Below, piece by piece: positions 13,442 through 20,805 of a stretch of DNA of 27,551 bases (positions are counted from its first letter, which is position 1; each line of letters starts with the position of its first letter). The translations under genes and the position numbers were made by a program. The notes beneath the pieces were generated by a model. It was not told the origin of the DNA and ran no database searches. It was given only the letters and a program-made list of their open reading frames with translations. This DNA comes from a virus: positions 1 through 27,551 of IMG/VR virus record IMGVR_UViG_3300025030_001838. The stretch is one strand, 5' to 3'.

Positions 13442-13858
13442 ATGGACTGGATCACACTCACGGAATCGGACCTGCTGACGGTCGTCTCTGACGCTGAGCT
13501 CACCGCCTGGCGCCAGACCGCTCTGGCCGCCGGGCAGGCGGATCCCGTGAGTGCAGTCATGGCTACGGTCGCGCTCCTGGTGCGTGGTTACGCCGCGCAC
13601 CAGGTCACCCCCGGAGCGACCGGGACAATCCCGGACACGCTCACCAGCACCGCCTTGGATCTCGTCGCATACAGACTGCCGCTCCGGGTGGGAGACAAAC
13701 CAACCGAAGCGCGCAAGAACGCATACGATGCGGCCATGGAGCTGCTCCGGTCGTGCGCCAAAGGTGAGTTCAAGCTCGCCGGCGGCGGGCCGGCCCGCGC
13801 CGAGATCGTGACCAGCAGCGACCGGCAGACGAGCCGCGAAAAACTCGAAGGGCTATGA
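13442..13858 (+). CDS. Head-tail connector, Mu gp36/DUF1320-like (138 aa)
   Basis: The protein opens MDWITLTESDLLTVVSDAEL, a form typical of DUF1320/gp36 and related gp6-type connectors, in which small acidic helices bind the portal-proximal neck. It continues with helices (SAVMATVALLVRGYAAH, and ARKNAYDAAMELLRSCAKGE) and ends in a polar tail. It follows the capsid gene as gene 36 does in Mu. The function expected is the adaptor ring between portal and tail. Confidence 0.8.
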   Translation: MDWITLTESDLLTVVSDAELTAWRQTALAAGQADPVSAVMATVALLVRGYAAHQVTPGATGTIPDTLTSTALDLVAYRLPLRVGDKPTEARKNAYDAAMELLRSCAKGEFKLAGGGPARAEIVTSSDRQTSREKLEGL

Positions 13859-13868
13859 AGTCTCCCAA

Positions 13869-13936
13869 CGCGACAAACGCGAAAAAAGCGAAAGTGAACC
13901 AGTTTCCTTTTAGCGTGTTTCGCGTGTTTAGCGGGC
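13869..13936. repeat. Inverted pair of dispersed CGCGTGTTT-family repeats
   Basis: CGCGACAAACGCGAAAAAAG (from 13869, running on to 13893) faces TTTTAGCGTGTTTCGCGTGT (from 13908, running on through TTAGCGGGC to 13936). They are imperfect reverse complements with a 14-base spacer, so the RNA could fold back on itself. The pair fills the gap before the ATG at 13947 and resembles the paired REP elements called REPINs. Confidence 0.75.
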
Positions 13937-13946
13937 TCTTGATTGT

Positions 13947-14210
13947 ATGGCAACCGTGACTGGTACAATTAAGACACCCGAGGATGCGCCCTACACCGGC
14001 CATGTGCGTTTCCGGGCGCTTAGCACACCGCTCGCGGATGCGCCGGACCTGATCGTGGGCAGCGATGTGGTGGTCCAGTGCGATGCGCTCGGACAGTTCA
14101 GCACCACACTCCGGAACGGGCGGTACCAGGTCACCGCGGGCCGGGAGACGGAGACAATCCTGGTGCCGGACGATGCGCTCTCGCATGACATCCTTACGCT
14201 AATCGAGTGA
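13947..14210 (+). CDS. Small beta-rich fibre-region protein, tandem copy 1 (87 aa)
   Basis: The protein TGTIKTPEDAPYTGHVRFRA... is an all-beta domain with regularly spaced strands (TLRNGRYQVTAGRETETILV), the look of a small fibronectin-like or carboxypeptidase-regulatory-like fold. By hand count, about 56 of its 87 residues are identical to the N-terminal 87 residues of the next gene, so the two arose by tandem duplication. It lies just after the head-tail connector. I infer a structural or receptor-contact role linked to fibres. Such proteins are, as I remember, common in verrucomicrobial prophages. Confidence 0.75.
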   Translation: MATVTGTIKTPEDAPYTGHVRFRALSTPLADAPDLIVGSDVVVQCDALGQFSTTLRNGRYQVTAGRETETILVPDDALSHDILTLIE

Positions 14211-14217
14211 CCATGAC

Positions 14218-14730
14218 ATGTCAGTTATCACAGGCACAATCAAGACGCCGGACAATCACCCCTACACCGGGGAGTTGCGGTTCCGGGCGCTCTCGACTCC
14301 CGTGGCTGATGCGCCGGATCTCATCGTGGCTGAAGACGAGGTTGTCTCATGCACGGCAGCCGGGACATTCACAGTCACTTTGCGCACCGGTCAGTACCGC
14401 GTGTGGGTGGGGCGCGAGTCACTCACCATTGCCGTCCCGGATGATAACGCGAGCTATGATATTCTGGAGCTCATCGACGGGGATATCAGCTTTACCGCAT
14501 CCCCGTCCACCAGCGGTTTTTACCGCGCCGATACACTCACCGCGCTCCGGACCGTCGCCAGCGCGGCTGGGAACAAGATCGCTTGGTTGCTCGGAGAAAC
14601 TGCTGCTTGGGATATTGCCCCACCGCGCGTCTACGCCTGGGATGCCGCCAGCATGGATGCCGACGACGGATTGCTCTACGTGCGGCCATCGGACTTCACC
14701 ACCGCAGGACTCTGGAGACAAATATTATGA
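14218..14730 (+). CDS. Fibre-region protein, tandem copy 2 with extra domain (170 aa)
   Basis: Residues 1-87 are the paralogue of the preceding gene (TGTIKTPDNHPYTGELRFRA). Residues ~100-170 are an added segment (FYRADTLTALRTVASAAGNK, then DDGLLYVRPSDFTTAGLWRQ) with the DGLLYVRPSD pattern of phage fibre or tailspike head-binding pieces. It starts seven bases after its paralogue stops and overlaps the next gene (ATGA). The extra domain may attach the beta domain to the fibres encoded downstream. The function is inferred from context. Confidence 0.75.
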   Translation: MSVITGTIKTPDNHPYTGELRFRALSTPVADAPDLIVAEDEVVSCTAAGTFTVTLRTGQYRVWVGRESLTIAVPDDNASYDILELIDGDISFTASPSTSGFYRADTLTALRTVASAAGNKIAWLLGETAAWDIAPPRVYAWDAASMDADDGLLYVRPSDFTTAGLWRQIL

Positions 14731-15374
14731 GAACGCGGAATGGGGAATGGGGAATGCGGAATGCAAAGCGTCTCTCTCTGCGCTGGGTTGTTTTTGCCGC
14801 CGTCGTTTTTCCGCTCTCGCTTGTCGCGGATTTCACGCTAGAAAAATCAACCGCCGCGGATCTGGCATCGACCGCTCCCGGTCTGCACCGGACCTGCATC
14901 TTGAAGGGCTGGTCCACATTGGGCGATGGGCTGGGCGGCGTGCTGTATTACGATCCCGCATCGGATGCGGGGACCAACAGCTATTCAGTCCTCAAGCCCA
15001 ACTCATACTCGGGGCGCTGGCTGCGGCTGACCGTTCCATCGATGCCCTTGGTGCTGTCTGTCACAGCCACCAACACCACTCTCACAGCCGGGCAATCAGG
15101 GGCCTGGGTGCACAACCAGGGCGCCACCAACCTTGTGCAGGTCACGCTCCCGAGCGCCGCAGCCGGGCTGCGGTTCCTCTGCATCAATCTGACGTCGGAG
15201 GGGATGCGGATCGTTCCGGCGGACACCAATACGACCTTGCGGATCAGTGGCACACTCAGCAGTGCCGGTGGATCGATCACCAGCATGCACATGGGAGACG
15301 ACGCAATGTGCCAGGCGATCAATACCACCAATTGGATCATCACACCGAATCTTAGTTTATGGACGATCGAGTGA
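14727..15374 (+). CDS. Signal-peptide-bearing fibre-region protein (215 aa; start may be 14754)
   Basis: The first ATG overlaps the previous stop, with GGAG nine bases upstream, but codons 4-13 are the reverse-complement heptamer repeat (14735-14764). An in-frame ATG at 14754, supplied by that repeat, gives a textbook signal peptide: MRNAKRLSLR, then WVVFAAVVFPLSLVA and cleavage before DF. The mature part has one domain ~30-95 (HRTCILKGWSTLGDGLGGVL, a tailspike-like phrase), then a beta domain with TLTAGQSGAWVHNQGATNLV and LRISGTLSSAGGS. Similar sequences occur in phage tailspike N-termini. An exported protein in a tail cassette is odd; see findings. Confidence 0.72.
   Translation: MRTRNGEWGMRNAKRLSLRWVVFAAVVFPLSLVADFTLEKSTAADLASTAPGLHRTCILKGWSTLGDGLGGVLYYDPASDAGTNSYSVLKPNSYSGRWLRLTVPSMPLVLSVTATNTTLTAGQSGAWVHNQGATNLVQVTLPSAAAGLRFLCINLTSEGMRIVPADTNTTLRISGTLSSAGGSITSMHMGDDAMCQAINTTNWIITPNLSLWTIE
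14735..14764 (-). repeat. Reverse copy of the ATTCCGC heptamer repeat, inside a gene start
   Basis: GCGGAATGGGGAATGGGGAA and the bases after it to 14764 are four to five degenerate copies of GCGGAAT, the reverse complement of the array at 4737-4785. It provides the ATG at 14754 and the residues NGEWGMRNA of the predicted protein. Confidence 0.8.
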
Positions 15375-17815
15375 CGAGGTATTCCCAAATTGCAATCGCC
15401 TGTTGTCTGCTGCCGCTGGCAGCCATGGCCGCCGACATCCGGCCAATCGGCGGCGGTCACATTCAATCGCTGCTCCAGAGCCAGACCAAGCTGGTGGCGC
15501 GTCAAGCCGTCGGAGTTGAAGCCGGCACCTCAACTCAAGTCCTACACGGAAATGCCGGCGGTGACCCAACATGGAGCAGCTTGAGTTTGTCATCCGATAT
15601 CACCGGAACGCTGGGAGCTGCCAACGGCGGAATAGGAACAAACAGCAGCGCTTGGACTGGTTTCCCGCAGATCTCAGCCGGTGTCTGGGCTCAATACGAC
15701 CTGTTTGCCAGCGCGAATATCTGGGGTGGACTGAATACCTGGAATGCTCTTTCCACGATGGCCGGGATTATCCCAGTCAATAGCACGGACGATTTGGGAG
15801 CGATTAATTATCCTTTCGACACTGTGTTTGCTGACAGCCTAGATTCGACTGGTGCTGCTGCTGGCGGTGGTGTCATCTCGACGAAGGTATCCGGAGCAGA
15901 AGCTTACCATTTTTTTCTTTTGTATAACAACGGGGAAATGGCATGGGGTCCAGGCACTGGGACGCAAGATACCACTTTGTCACGCACTGGAGTCAGCACG
16001 CTCTCGCTTGGAAGTGGTGATAGCTTGACCGTTCCGGGGACGATGACAATCGGCACATTAGCCGGCTATCTCAAGGGCACGGCTGGTGTTGTATCCGCCG
16101 TGACTGCAATTCCTGTTAGCGATATATCCGGGAACCCGGTTACAGGCACTGGAACGCAAAATAAATTGGCTAAATTTCTTAGCAGCTCAAGTGTTGGAGA
16201 TTCCTCGATCACGGAAACGAATGGTAACGTCGGCATCGGGACGACGGGACCGGGGGCAGAATTGCACGTAAATAATTCTAGTGGACAAGTTGACTTGTGG
16301 GTTCAGGGCACGAGTAGTGCGATGGTTAATTTGATTTCCGCAGGTGCTGGAAATTCTTATATCAATTTTGGAACTGCTGGAGAAGATTCTAACCTCTACT
16401 TTAGGGGAGACAATGGTGCAAGTGATTTGGTTACTATTTTAGATAGCGGCAACGTCGGCATTAATGATACGACTCCTGATGCGCTGCTGGATATAGCAGG
16501 CACATTGATGGTGGATTCTACTACTCAATTGGGAGGCACCCTTACCGTCAACGCGGAAACCGATCACAATGGCACTGTTACTATGGGATCAGGTTATCAA
16601 ATCGCAGCAACCACTGGCACAGTTGGTTCTCCAGGCGTTGCTTTCAATGGGGATCTAAATACTGGGATGTGGGCGCCATCTGCTGATGTAATCGCATTTA
16701 GCACCTCCGGCGCAGAGCGAATGCGGATTTCGCAGGGTGTCGGAATCGGGACAAATGAACCCATCGGGATGCTCGACATCCGAAGTGAGGATGACTCGAC
16801 CGTTGTCACTGTGGGAATTCGAGCTGTGCAGTCAGAAATTACTGCTTTAGATACTTTCGTCGATTTCCGATCAAATACAGGTTCCGAAGGCTCGATTGCC
16901 GGGACCGCCAGCGCCGGCGTGATCTCATATAATACTTTCACAGCGTCTCATTATTCTCAGATTGTTGATATTGATACTATTCCGGCAGCCGCGCGGATTG
17001 GTGCGTTGATCGAGATTGTTCCCGGAAATCCGTCCTGGCCGAAACGTCTTCGGACGCCAGCTACAACCAACGTCGTTGAAGCCTATGAGAGCTACAAGAC
17101 CAATCGGATTCTCGTAACCAATATGATTTCTAGTGTGGTTACCAATTTCACACCGGTCACCAATTCTTTCCCTGTGGTTGACGGCGCTGGGAATCCGGTT
17201 CTGGAGACGATCCATACCTATCAGTCAGATGAGCAAATTAGCACGAATAGCGTTGTCGTTTATATACGGGATGGAGACCAGTTCCGGCAGCAGACCAATA
17301 CTGTTTACGCGACGAATATCGTCAAAACCGTCTCCGGAACGTCTTTCGAACAAATGATCCATTCCGAGATTGTTCAGCAACCCGATGTCGTGACCAATTG
17401 GATGCAAAACACGGAATGGGAAACCTCCGTTAGCACCAACTATTTCCCAACCACCACAAATGTCGTTGCAGCCACGTATTTCGAGTCATCCGGTAAATCG
17501 CACCTATGGAAATCTCGCTTGGCCCGCGCAATCCCTGCCAACAAGCTCGCCATCGGAGTTTACCTCGGGACCGATAAAGAAGGCCGGGACATGGTCGCGA
17601 GCATCGGGACGTGCGTGATGTGGGTTTCCGATGATGGTGGGGACATCGAGGCTGGCGATTTTCTGATGAGCTCAAGCTCACTCGGGTGCGCCCAACGCCA
17701 AGCAGATGATTTCCAACACAATTACACTGTCGGAAAAGCAACGGAAAACTTGATTTGGGCCGATGAGGGCGGGAAGAAGCGCAAGCGGATCAAGTGCTTG
17801 CTGGTGGGAGATTGA
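15371..17815 (+). CDS. Long tail fibre with GIGTT repeats and a signal peptide (814 aa)
   Basis: The fibre signature is clear: NGNVGIGTTGPGAELHV (~284-300), SGNVGINDTTPDALLDI (~359-375), GVGIGTNEPIGMLDI (~456-470), and VAFNGDLNTGMWAPSADVIA followed by FSTSGAERMRI (~423-453), all known from trimeric phage fibres. The C-terminal ~300 residues have GSIAGTASAGVISYNTFTAS and GGDIEAGDFLMSSSSLGCAQ, like the trimerisation/chaperone ends of such fibres. The N-terminus MTRYSQIAIACCLLPLAAMA, with cleavage expected before ADI, is a clean Sec signal. Residues 24-90 are paralogous to the next gene. I prefer the GTG at 15371 (GTGA overlap); an ATG at 15359 adds four residues. Base composition is clearly more AT-rich than the flanking genes. 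Confidence 0.87.
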   Translation: MTRYSQIAIACCLLPLAAMAADIRPIGGGHIQSLLQSQTKLVARQAVGVEAGTSTQVLHGNAGGDPTWSSLSLSSDITGTLGAANGGIGTNSSAWTGFPQISAGVWAQYDLFASANIWGGLNTWNALSTMAGIIPVNSTDDLGAINYPFDTVFADSLDSTGAAAGGGVISTKVSGAEAYHFFLLYNNGEMAWGPGTGTQDTTLSRTGVSTLSLGSGDSLTVPGTMTIGTLAGYLKGTAGVVSAVTAIPVSDISGNPVTGTGTQNKLAKFLSSSSVGDSSITETNGNVGIGTTGPGAELHVNNSSGQVDLWVQGTSSAMVNLISAGAGNSYINFGTAGEDSNLYFRGDNGASDLVTILDSGNVGINDTTPDALLDIAGTLMVDSTTQLGGTLTVNAETDHNGTVTMGSGYQIAATTGTVGSPGVAFNGDLNTGMWAPSADVIAFSTSGAERMRISQGVGIGTNEPIGMLDIRSEDDSTVVTVGIRAVQSEITALDTFVDFRSNTGSEGSIAGTASAGVISYNTFTASHYSQIVDIDTIPAAARIGALIEIVPGNPSWPKRLRTPATTNVVEAYESYKTNRILVTNMISSVVTNFTPVTNSFPVVDGAGNPVLETIHTYQSDEQISTNSVVVYIRDGDQFRQQTNTVYATNIVKTVSGTSFEQMIHSEIVQQPDVVTNWMQNTEWETSVSTNYFPTTTNVVAATYFESSGKSHLWKSRLARAIPANKLAIGVYLGTDKEGRDMVASIGTCVMWVSDDGGDIEAGDFLMSSSSLGCAQRQADDFQHNYTVGKATENLIWADEGGKKRKRIKCLLVGD

Positions 17816-17838
17816 TCGCAAAATTTAACATTAAACCT

Positions 17839-19164
17839 ATGAAGATGAACAATTCAGATCGAAAACCTCGAATTCTCCTCAGTATCGCACTTGGCCTGCT
17901 CCTCGGGAGCGGCCTCATCGCCACTATCGCCACAAGCCGACCTCTCGGCGGATCGCACATTCGCACATTCCTCGAGTCCGAGGATGCCGCCGCAGCCAGA
18001 GCCGCTATCGGGGCTGGCTCGGGAAGCGGAGGCAATTTCACCAACATCAACATCGTAGGCGGCACCCAAACGCTGTTGACCAACTCCGATCTGACTGCCA
18101 GCCGTGTGGCAGTTTCGGCGGCTGATAAGACATTAGCATCACTCGCCGCGGGCACATCGGCCCAAGTGCTGCATGGCAATGCCAGCGGCCTGCCCACCTG
18201 GTCAGCTCTGAGCCTGACCGCAGACGTCACCGGAACGCTCCCGGTCGAAAATGGAGGCACGGAAGCGACCACGCTGACAGGGATGCTCAAGGGCAACGGG
18301 ACGAGCGCATTCACCGGAATTACCGGGACCCAATATGGTATAGGTTATTGGTCCGATGCGAATACGATCGGAACGAGCGCCGCCGCGGGAAACACCAACA
18401 AATTCCTCCGCGGCGCTCCCTCTGGAGCTCCCACCTGGGAGCCAGTCAACCTAGGCAATGCCGATGTGAGCGGGACGTTGCTAGCCACATCGCTGCCGAC
18501 ATCCGGAGTAACGCCGGCAACTTATGGTGGAGACGCACAGACGACCGTGACGGTCACGGTGGATACGTATGGACGCGTCACGAGCGCTACCGAGAGTGCG
18601 ATAGACGGCCTGGATGCCTCGGCGATTGATACCGGCACCTTAGGTGTCGCCCGTGGTGGCTCTGGTGCGGGGACATTTACTGCTGGTTATCTTAAAGCCA
18701 GCGGCACGAGTGCGTTTACTACTGTTGCCAGTGTTCCGAATACAGACGTGACTGGTCTTGGAACTATGTCAACACAGGCTGCTTCAGCCGTTGCTATTAC
18801 CGGTGGAACAATTGCCGGAACCGCAATCACTGTCCGGATTTATAACAATGATGGATCGGCAACCAATACACTTGTCTCGGCAGATAGCGCCACGCTCTGT
18901 GTTAATGACGCTGCGACTGCGCTGGCAGTTTATAACTTACCTAATGCGACTGCAGGACAGGTGTTTTCTTTTCGGGTAACAGATGATGATGGCATCCAAA
19001 TCAATGCTTTTACTGGTGAGACAATTTCTGTTGGTAACGCAACAACCTCTGCCGCAGGTTATTTGAATTCCACAAGCATTGGAGACCGTGTTACATTGGT
19101 TGCTACGACCTCGACTAAATGGGTGGACGTGGCTAGTTACGGTCAATGGACCGTCAGCCCATAA
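17839..19164 (+). CDS. Second tail fibre, paralogous N-terminus, signal/anchor segment (441 aa)
   Basis: The protein starts MKMNNSDRKPRILLSIALGL, basic then hydrophobic to about residue 31: a signal peptide or anchor. RPLGGSHIRTFLES (~34-47) and AGTSAQVLHGNASGLPTWSA (~103-122) followed by DVTGTLPVENGGT match the previous fibre. Typical fibre repeats follow: GGTEATTLTGMLKGNGTSAF (~139) and ARGGSGAGTFTAGYLKASGT (~281). The C-terminal ~110 residues (YNNDGSATNTLVSADSATLC to the end) are a small beta domain with no chaperone part. It starts 23 bases after the first fibre. The frame is open further upstream (GTG at 17794), but the signal begins at 17839. Confidence 0.83.
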   Translation: MKMNNSDRKPRILLSIALGLLLGSGLIATIATSRPLGGSHIRTFLESEDAAAARAAIGAGSGSGGNFTNINIVGGTQTLLTNSDLTASRVAVSAADKTLASLAAGTSAQVLHGNASGLPTWSALSLTADVTGTLPVENGGTEATTLTGMLKGNGTSAFTGITGTQYGIGYWSDANTIGTSAAAGNTNKFLRGAPSGAPTWEPVNLGNADVSGTLLATSLPTSGVTPATYGGDAQTTVTVTVDTYGRVTSATESAIDGLDASAIDTGTLGVARGGSGAGTFTAGYLKASGTSAFTTVASVPNTDVTGLGTMSTQAASAVAITGGTIAGTAITVRIYNNDGSATNTLVSADSATLCVNDAATALAVYNLPNATAGQVFSFRVTDDDGIQINAFTGETISVGNATTSAAGYLNSTSIGDRVTLVATTSTKWVDVASYGQWTVSP

Positions 19165-19187
19165 CGGCCATGACTCACAGACAAAAC

Positions 19188-19217
19188 CTTTCGCATGTTT
19201 CGCGTGTTTCGCGGGCC
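19188..19217 (+). repeat. Dispersed repeat CTTTCGCATGTTTCGCGTG(TTTCGCGGGCC) before the tail genes
   Basis: Two tandem GTTTCGCGTG/GTTTCGCGGGC units occupy 19188-19217 and end five bases before the ATG at 19223. They fill the gap between the fibre cassette and the first tail gene. Same family as 11660-11679 and 13908-13936. Confidence 0.8.
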
Positions 19218-19222
19218 TCCTT

Positions 19223-19684
19223 ATGCTGACAGCCCTGCGCGATTCCATAGCCACCCGCCTCACCGGTGATACCTACTACTCGACACCGATCGAGATCCCC
19301 GTCCTCACGGAAAGCCATGGGGATATCGAGACTGCCATACGCAAACGCCTCCAGACGGCCGGCATCCTCATTTTTATTTTCATCCCGCGCGTCCAGCCCT
19401 CGCCGGATCTGCGCTACAGCCTGGATGTGCATCTGGTGCTCGATATCATCGAGCGGCCCCGCCTCAACACATCCGCGCATGGGACTGGCAAGCCCGGCAT
19501 CGACATCGGCATGCATACCTATGCGTCACTGGCCGAGTGGGCGCCCAGCGAGGTGTGGACCCCACTGGAAATCCAGGACCTCCAGCAACTCGATGTCGAT
19601 CAGCCGGAGGACGAGCGCGAGGACCTGACCTTCGTCTTCCGCCTCATCGCCAAGACTCACACCGTCCTTACCGTCACACCATGA
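19223..19684 (+). CDS. Probable tail completion/terminator protein (153 aa)
   Basis: The start MLTALRDSIATRLTGDTYYS, the middle AILIFIFIPRVQPSP-type strand (ILIFIFIPRVQPSPDLRYSL) and the beta-rich end (DLTFVFRLIAKTHTVLTVTP) suit the small alpha-beta tail completion proteins (Mu gp37/lambda gpU-like), which cap the tail tube. The position before the tail tube gene agrees. I cannot point to a diagnostic motif, so the identity rests on order and size. No Shine-Dalgarno is present; the dispersed repeat lies directly upstream. Confidence 0.62.
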   Translation: MLTALRDSIATRLTGDTYYSTPIEIPVLTESHGDIETAIRKRLQTAGILIFIFIPRVQPSPDLRYSLDVHLVLDIIERPRLNTSAHGTGKPGIDIGMHTYASLAEWAPSEVWTPLEIQDLQQLDVDQPEDEREDLTFVFRLIAKTHTVLTVTP

Positions 19685-19712
19685 CAGCCCAACACTTCCA
19701 TCTCAAAATCAT

Positions 19713-20159
19713 ATGACATACACAGGATCAGCCACAGTCAAAGGGGTCGATGGCACCGTCTCATTCGCCGGGGTCGCCGTCGCCGCCATTCCGGATTCCG
19801 TCGAGGGCGAGCACACCGCTGAACTGGAAGAGTTCAAGAATGGACTCAATCAGCTCATCGGATTTTCCAAATCGGACGAGCGCTATAGCGTCGATATCGT
19901 CCTTTTCCCCAAGGCCGCCGGCACTGCGGCGGCTCGGGGCGCGCTCACCTATCCGGATGTCCCGAGCAAGGTGACCCTAGCCGGGCTCCCCGAGAGCGCC
20001 GCGCCGGACACAGTCCTCCTCAACGGCGACTACATCTACACCGGCGGCGCCGCGCGCAGCGTGGTGCGCGGCCAAAATGCGCTCCGCCTGCGTTGCTTCC
20101 GCCCGCTCGACCTGCCGGCCGGCGTGACAATTACCACACTCATTGCAGCCGCGGCCTAA
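19713..20159 (+). CDS. Probable major tail tube protein (148 aa)
   Basis: The protein is almost all beta strand with a short helix: MTYTGSATVKGVDGTVSFAG, YSVDIVLFPKAAG, PSKVTLAGLPESAAPDTVLL and the closing LRLRCFRPLDLPAGVTITTL. This is the plan of tail tube proteins of long-tailed phages, and the order (completion protein, tube, chaperone slot, tape measure) is that of siphoviruses. It is small for the class but in range. A phage with a contractile tail would also have a sheath gene here, and none is present, so the tail is probably non-contractile. Confidence 0.65.
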   Translation: MTYTGSATVKGVDGTVSFAGVAVAAIPDSVEGEHTAELEEFKNGLNQLIGFSKSDERYSVDIVLFPKAAGTAAARGALTYPDVPSKVTLAGLPESAAPDTVLLNGDYIYTGGAARSVVRGQNALRLRCFRPLDLPAGVTITTLIAAAA

Positions 20160-20160
20160 A

Positions 20161-20192
20161 ACGTGAGCACGTGAGAATGTGAGAGCCTGAGA
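20161..20192 (+). repeat. Octanucleotide repeat ACGTGAGC/ACGTGAGA, four copies
   Basis: ACGTGAGC, ACGTGAGA, ATGTGAGA and GCCTGAGA follow each other without spacers, and the last A begins the ATG of the next gene. It fills the gap between tail tube and the chaperone-slot gene. It is unrelated in sequence to the heptamer arrays but placed the same way. Confidence 0.65.
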
Positions 20193-20803
20193 TGAGCAGC
20201 TACAGCCAGCGTTATGCCGCCGTGCTATTCCCGGATCGATGGCGCATCCTGGGTGTGCCTCTCCTGCCGCTCACCCTCGGTCACGCGCTGCTGCTGGATC
20301 GGCTGGAGCTGGGCTCGGCAGGCGCGCCGCGGGAGCAAGGACGGAGCCTCCCCGCGACAACGATGCCGGATATCGGTGATCTGCTCCTCTGCCTGTGGGT
20401 ATGCAGCCGTGCATGGGATCGTGCTGCAGCGCATCTGCAGCGCCGGCGCACTCGGTGCGCGCTTAAGCTGTGGGCCTGGCAAATGCGCCTCACATCTCGC
20501 GCTCGCCTCGACGCCGGCCTAACCGCGGCCTGGGCACAATGGCAGGCCTATCTGGCTGCGGCATGGGACGCCCCCAGCGTCTGGGAGCGCGATAAATCCG
20601 CGGCCTCGAGCGCGCCTCTCCTCCAGGTGCTGAAGGTCACACTCATGTCGCGGCTCGGCCACAGCGCGCAGAGCGCACTCGATACACCACTGACGGTCGC
20701 TTTGTGGGATATCTGTTGTTTTTGGGAGACCAAGGGACACATCGAATGGGTCAGCCCGGATATCGATGCCGCGCTGGATAACATCCCCACACCACTACCA
20801 TAA
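20192..20803 (+). CDS. Unknown protein in the tail-assembly-chaperone position (203 aa)
   Basis: This gene lies between the tube and the tape measure, where siphoviruses place the tail assembly chaperones that coat the tape measure. The protein is rich in tryptophan and leucine (WRILGVPLLPLTLGHALLL near residue 17, and LLLCLWVCSRAWDRAAAHLQ near 64), with the segment LRCALKLWAWQMRL-like, and is predicted mostly helical. I see no -1 slippery site leading to a second frame, so a lambda G/GT-type fusion is not supported. The phrase PLTLGHALLLDRLE suits the start of such chaperones. Function inferred from position. The ATG overlaps the end of the octamer array. Confidence 0.55.
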   Translation: MSSYSQRYAAVLFPDRWRILGVPLLPLTLGHALLLDRLELGSAGAPREQGRSLPATTMPDIGDLLLCLWVCSRAWDRAAAHLQRRRTRCALKLWAWQMRLTSRARLDAGLTAAWAQWQAYLAAAWDAPSVWERDKSAASSAPLLQVLKVTLMSRLGHSAQSALDTPLTVALWDICCFWETKGHIEWVSPDIDAALDNIPTPLP

Positions 20804-20805
20804 CC

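Noticed and set aside
14207-15355. 382-codon plus-strand frame across the fibre-region genes
   Set aside because: It overlaps two genes with paralogy and signal-peptide evidence and is S/R/H-rich like other shadows.
20161-20803. Programmed frameshift between tail tube and chaperone-slot gene
   Set aside because: The two genes are separated by stop codons and an octamer repeat, and no slippery heptamer is visible.
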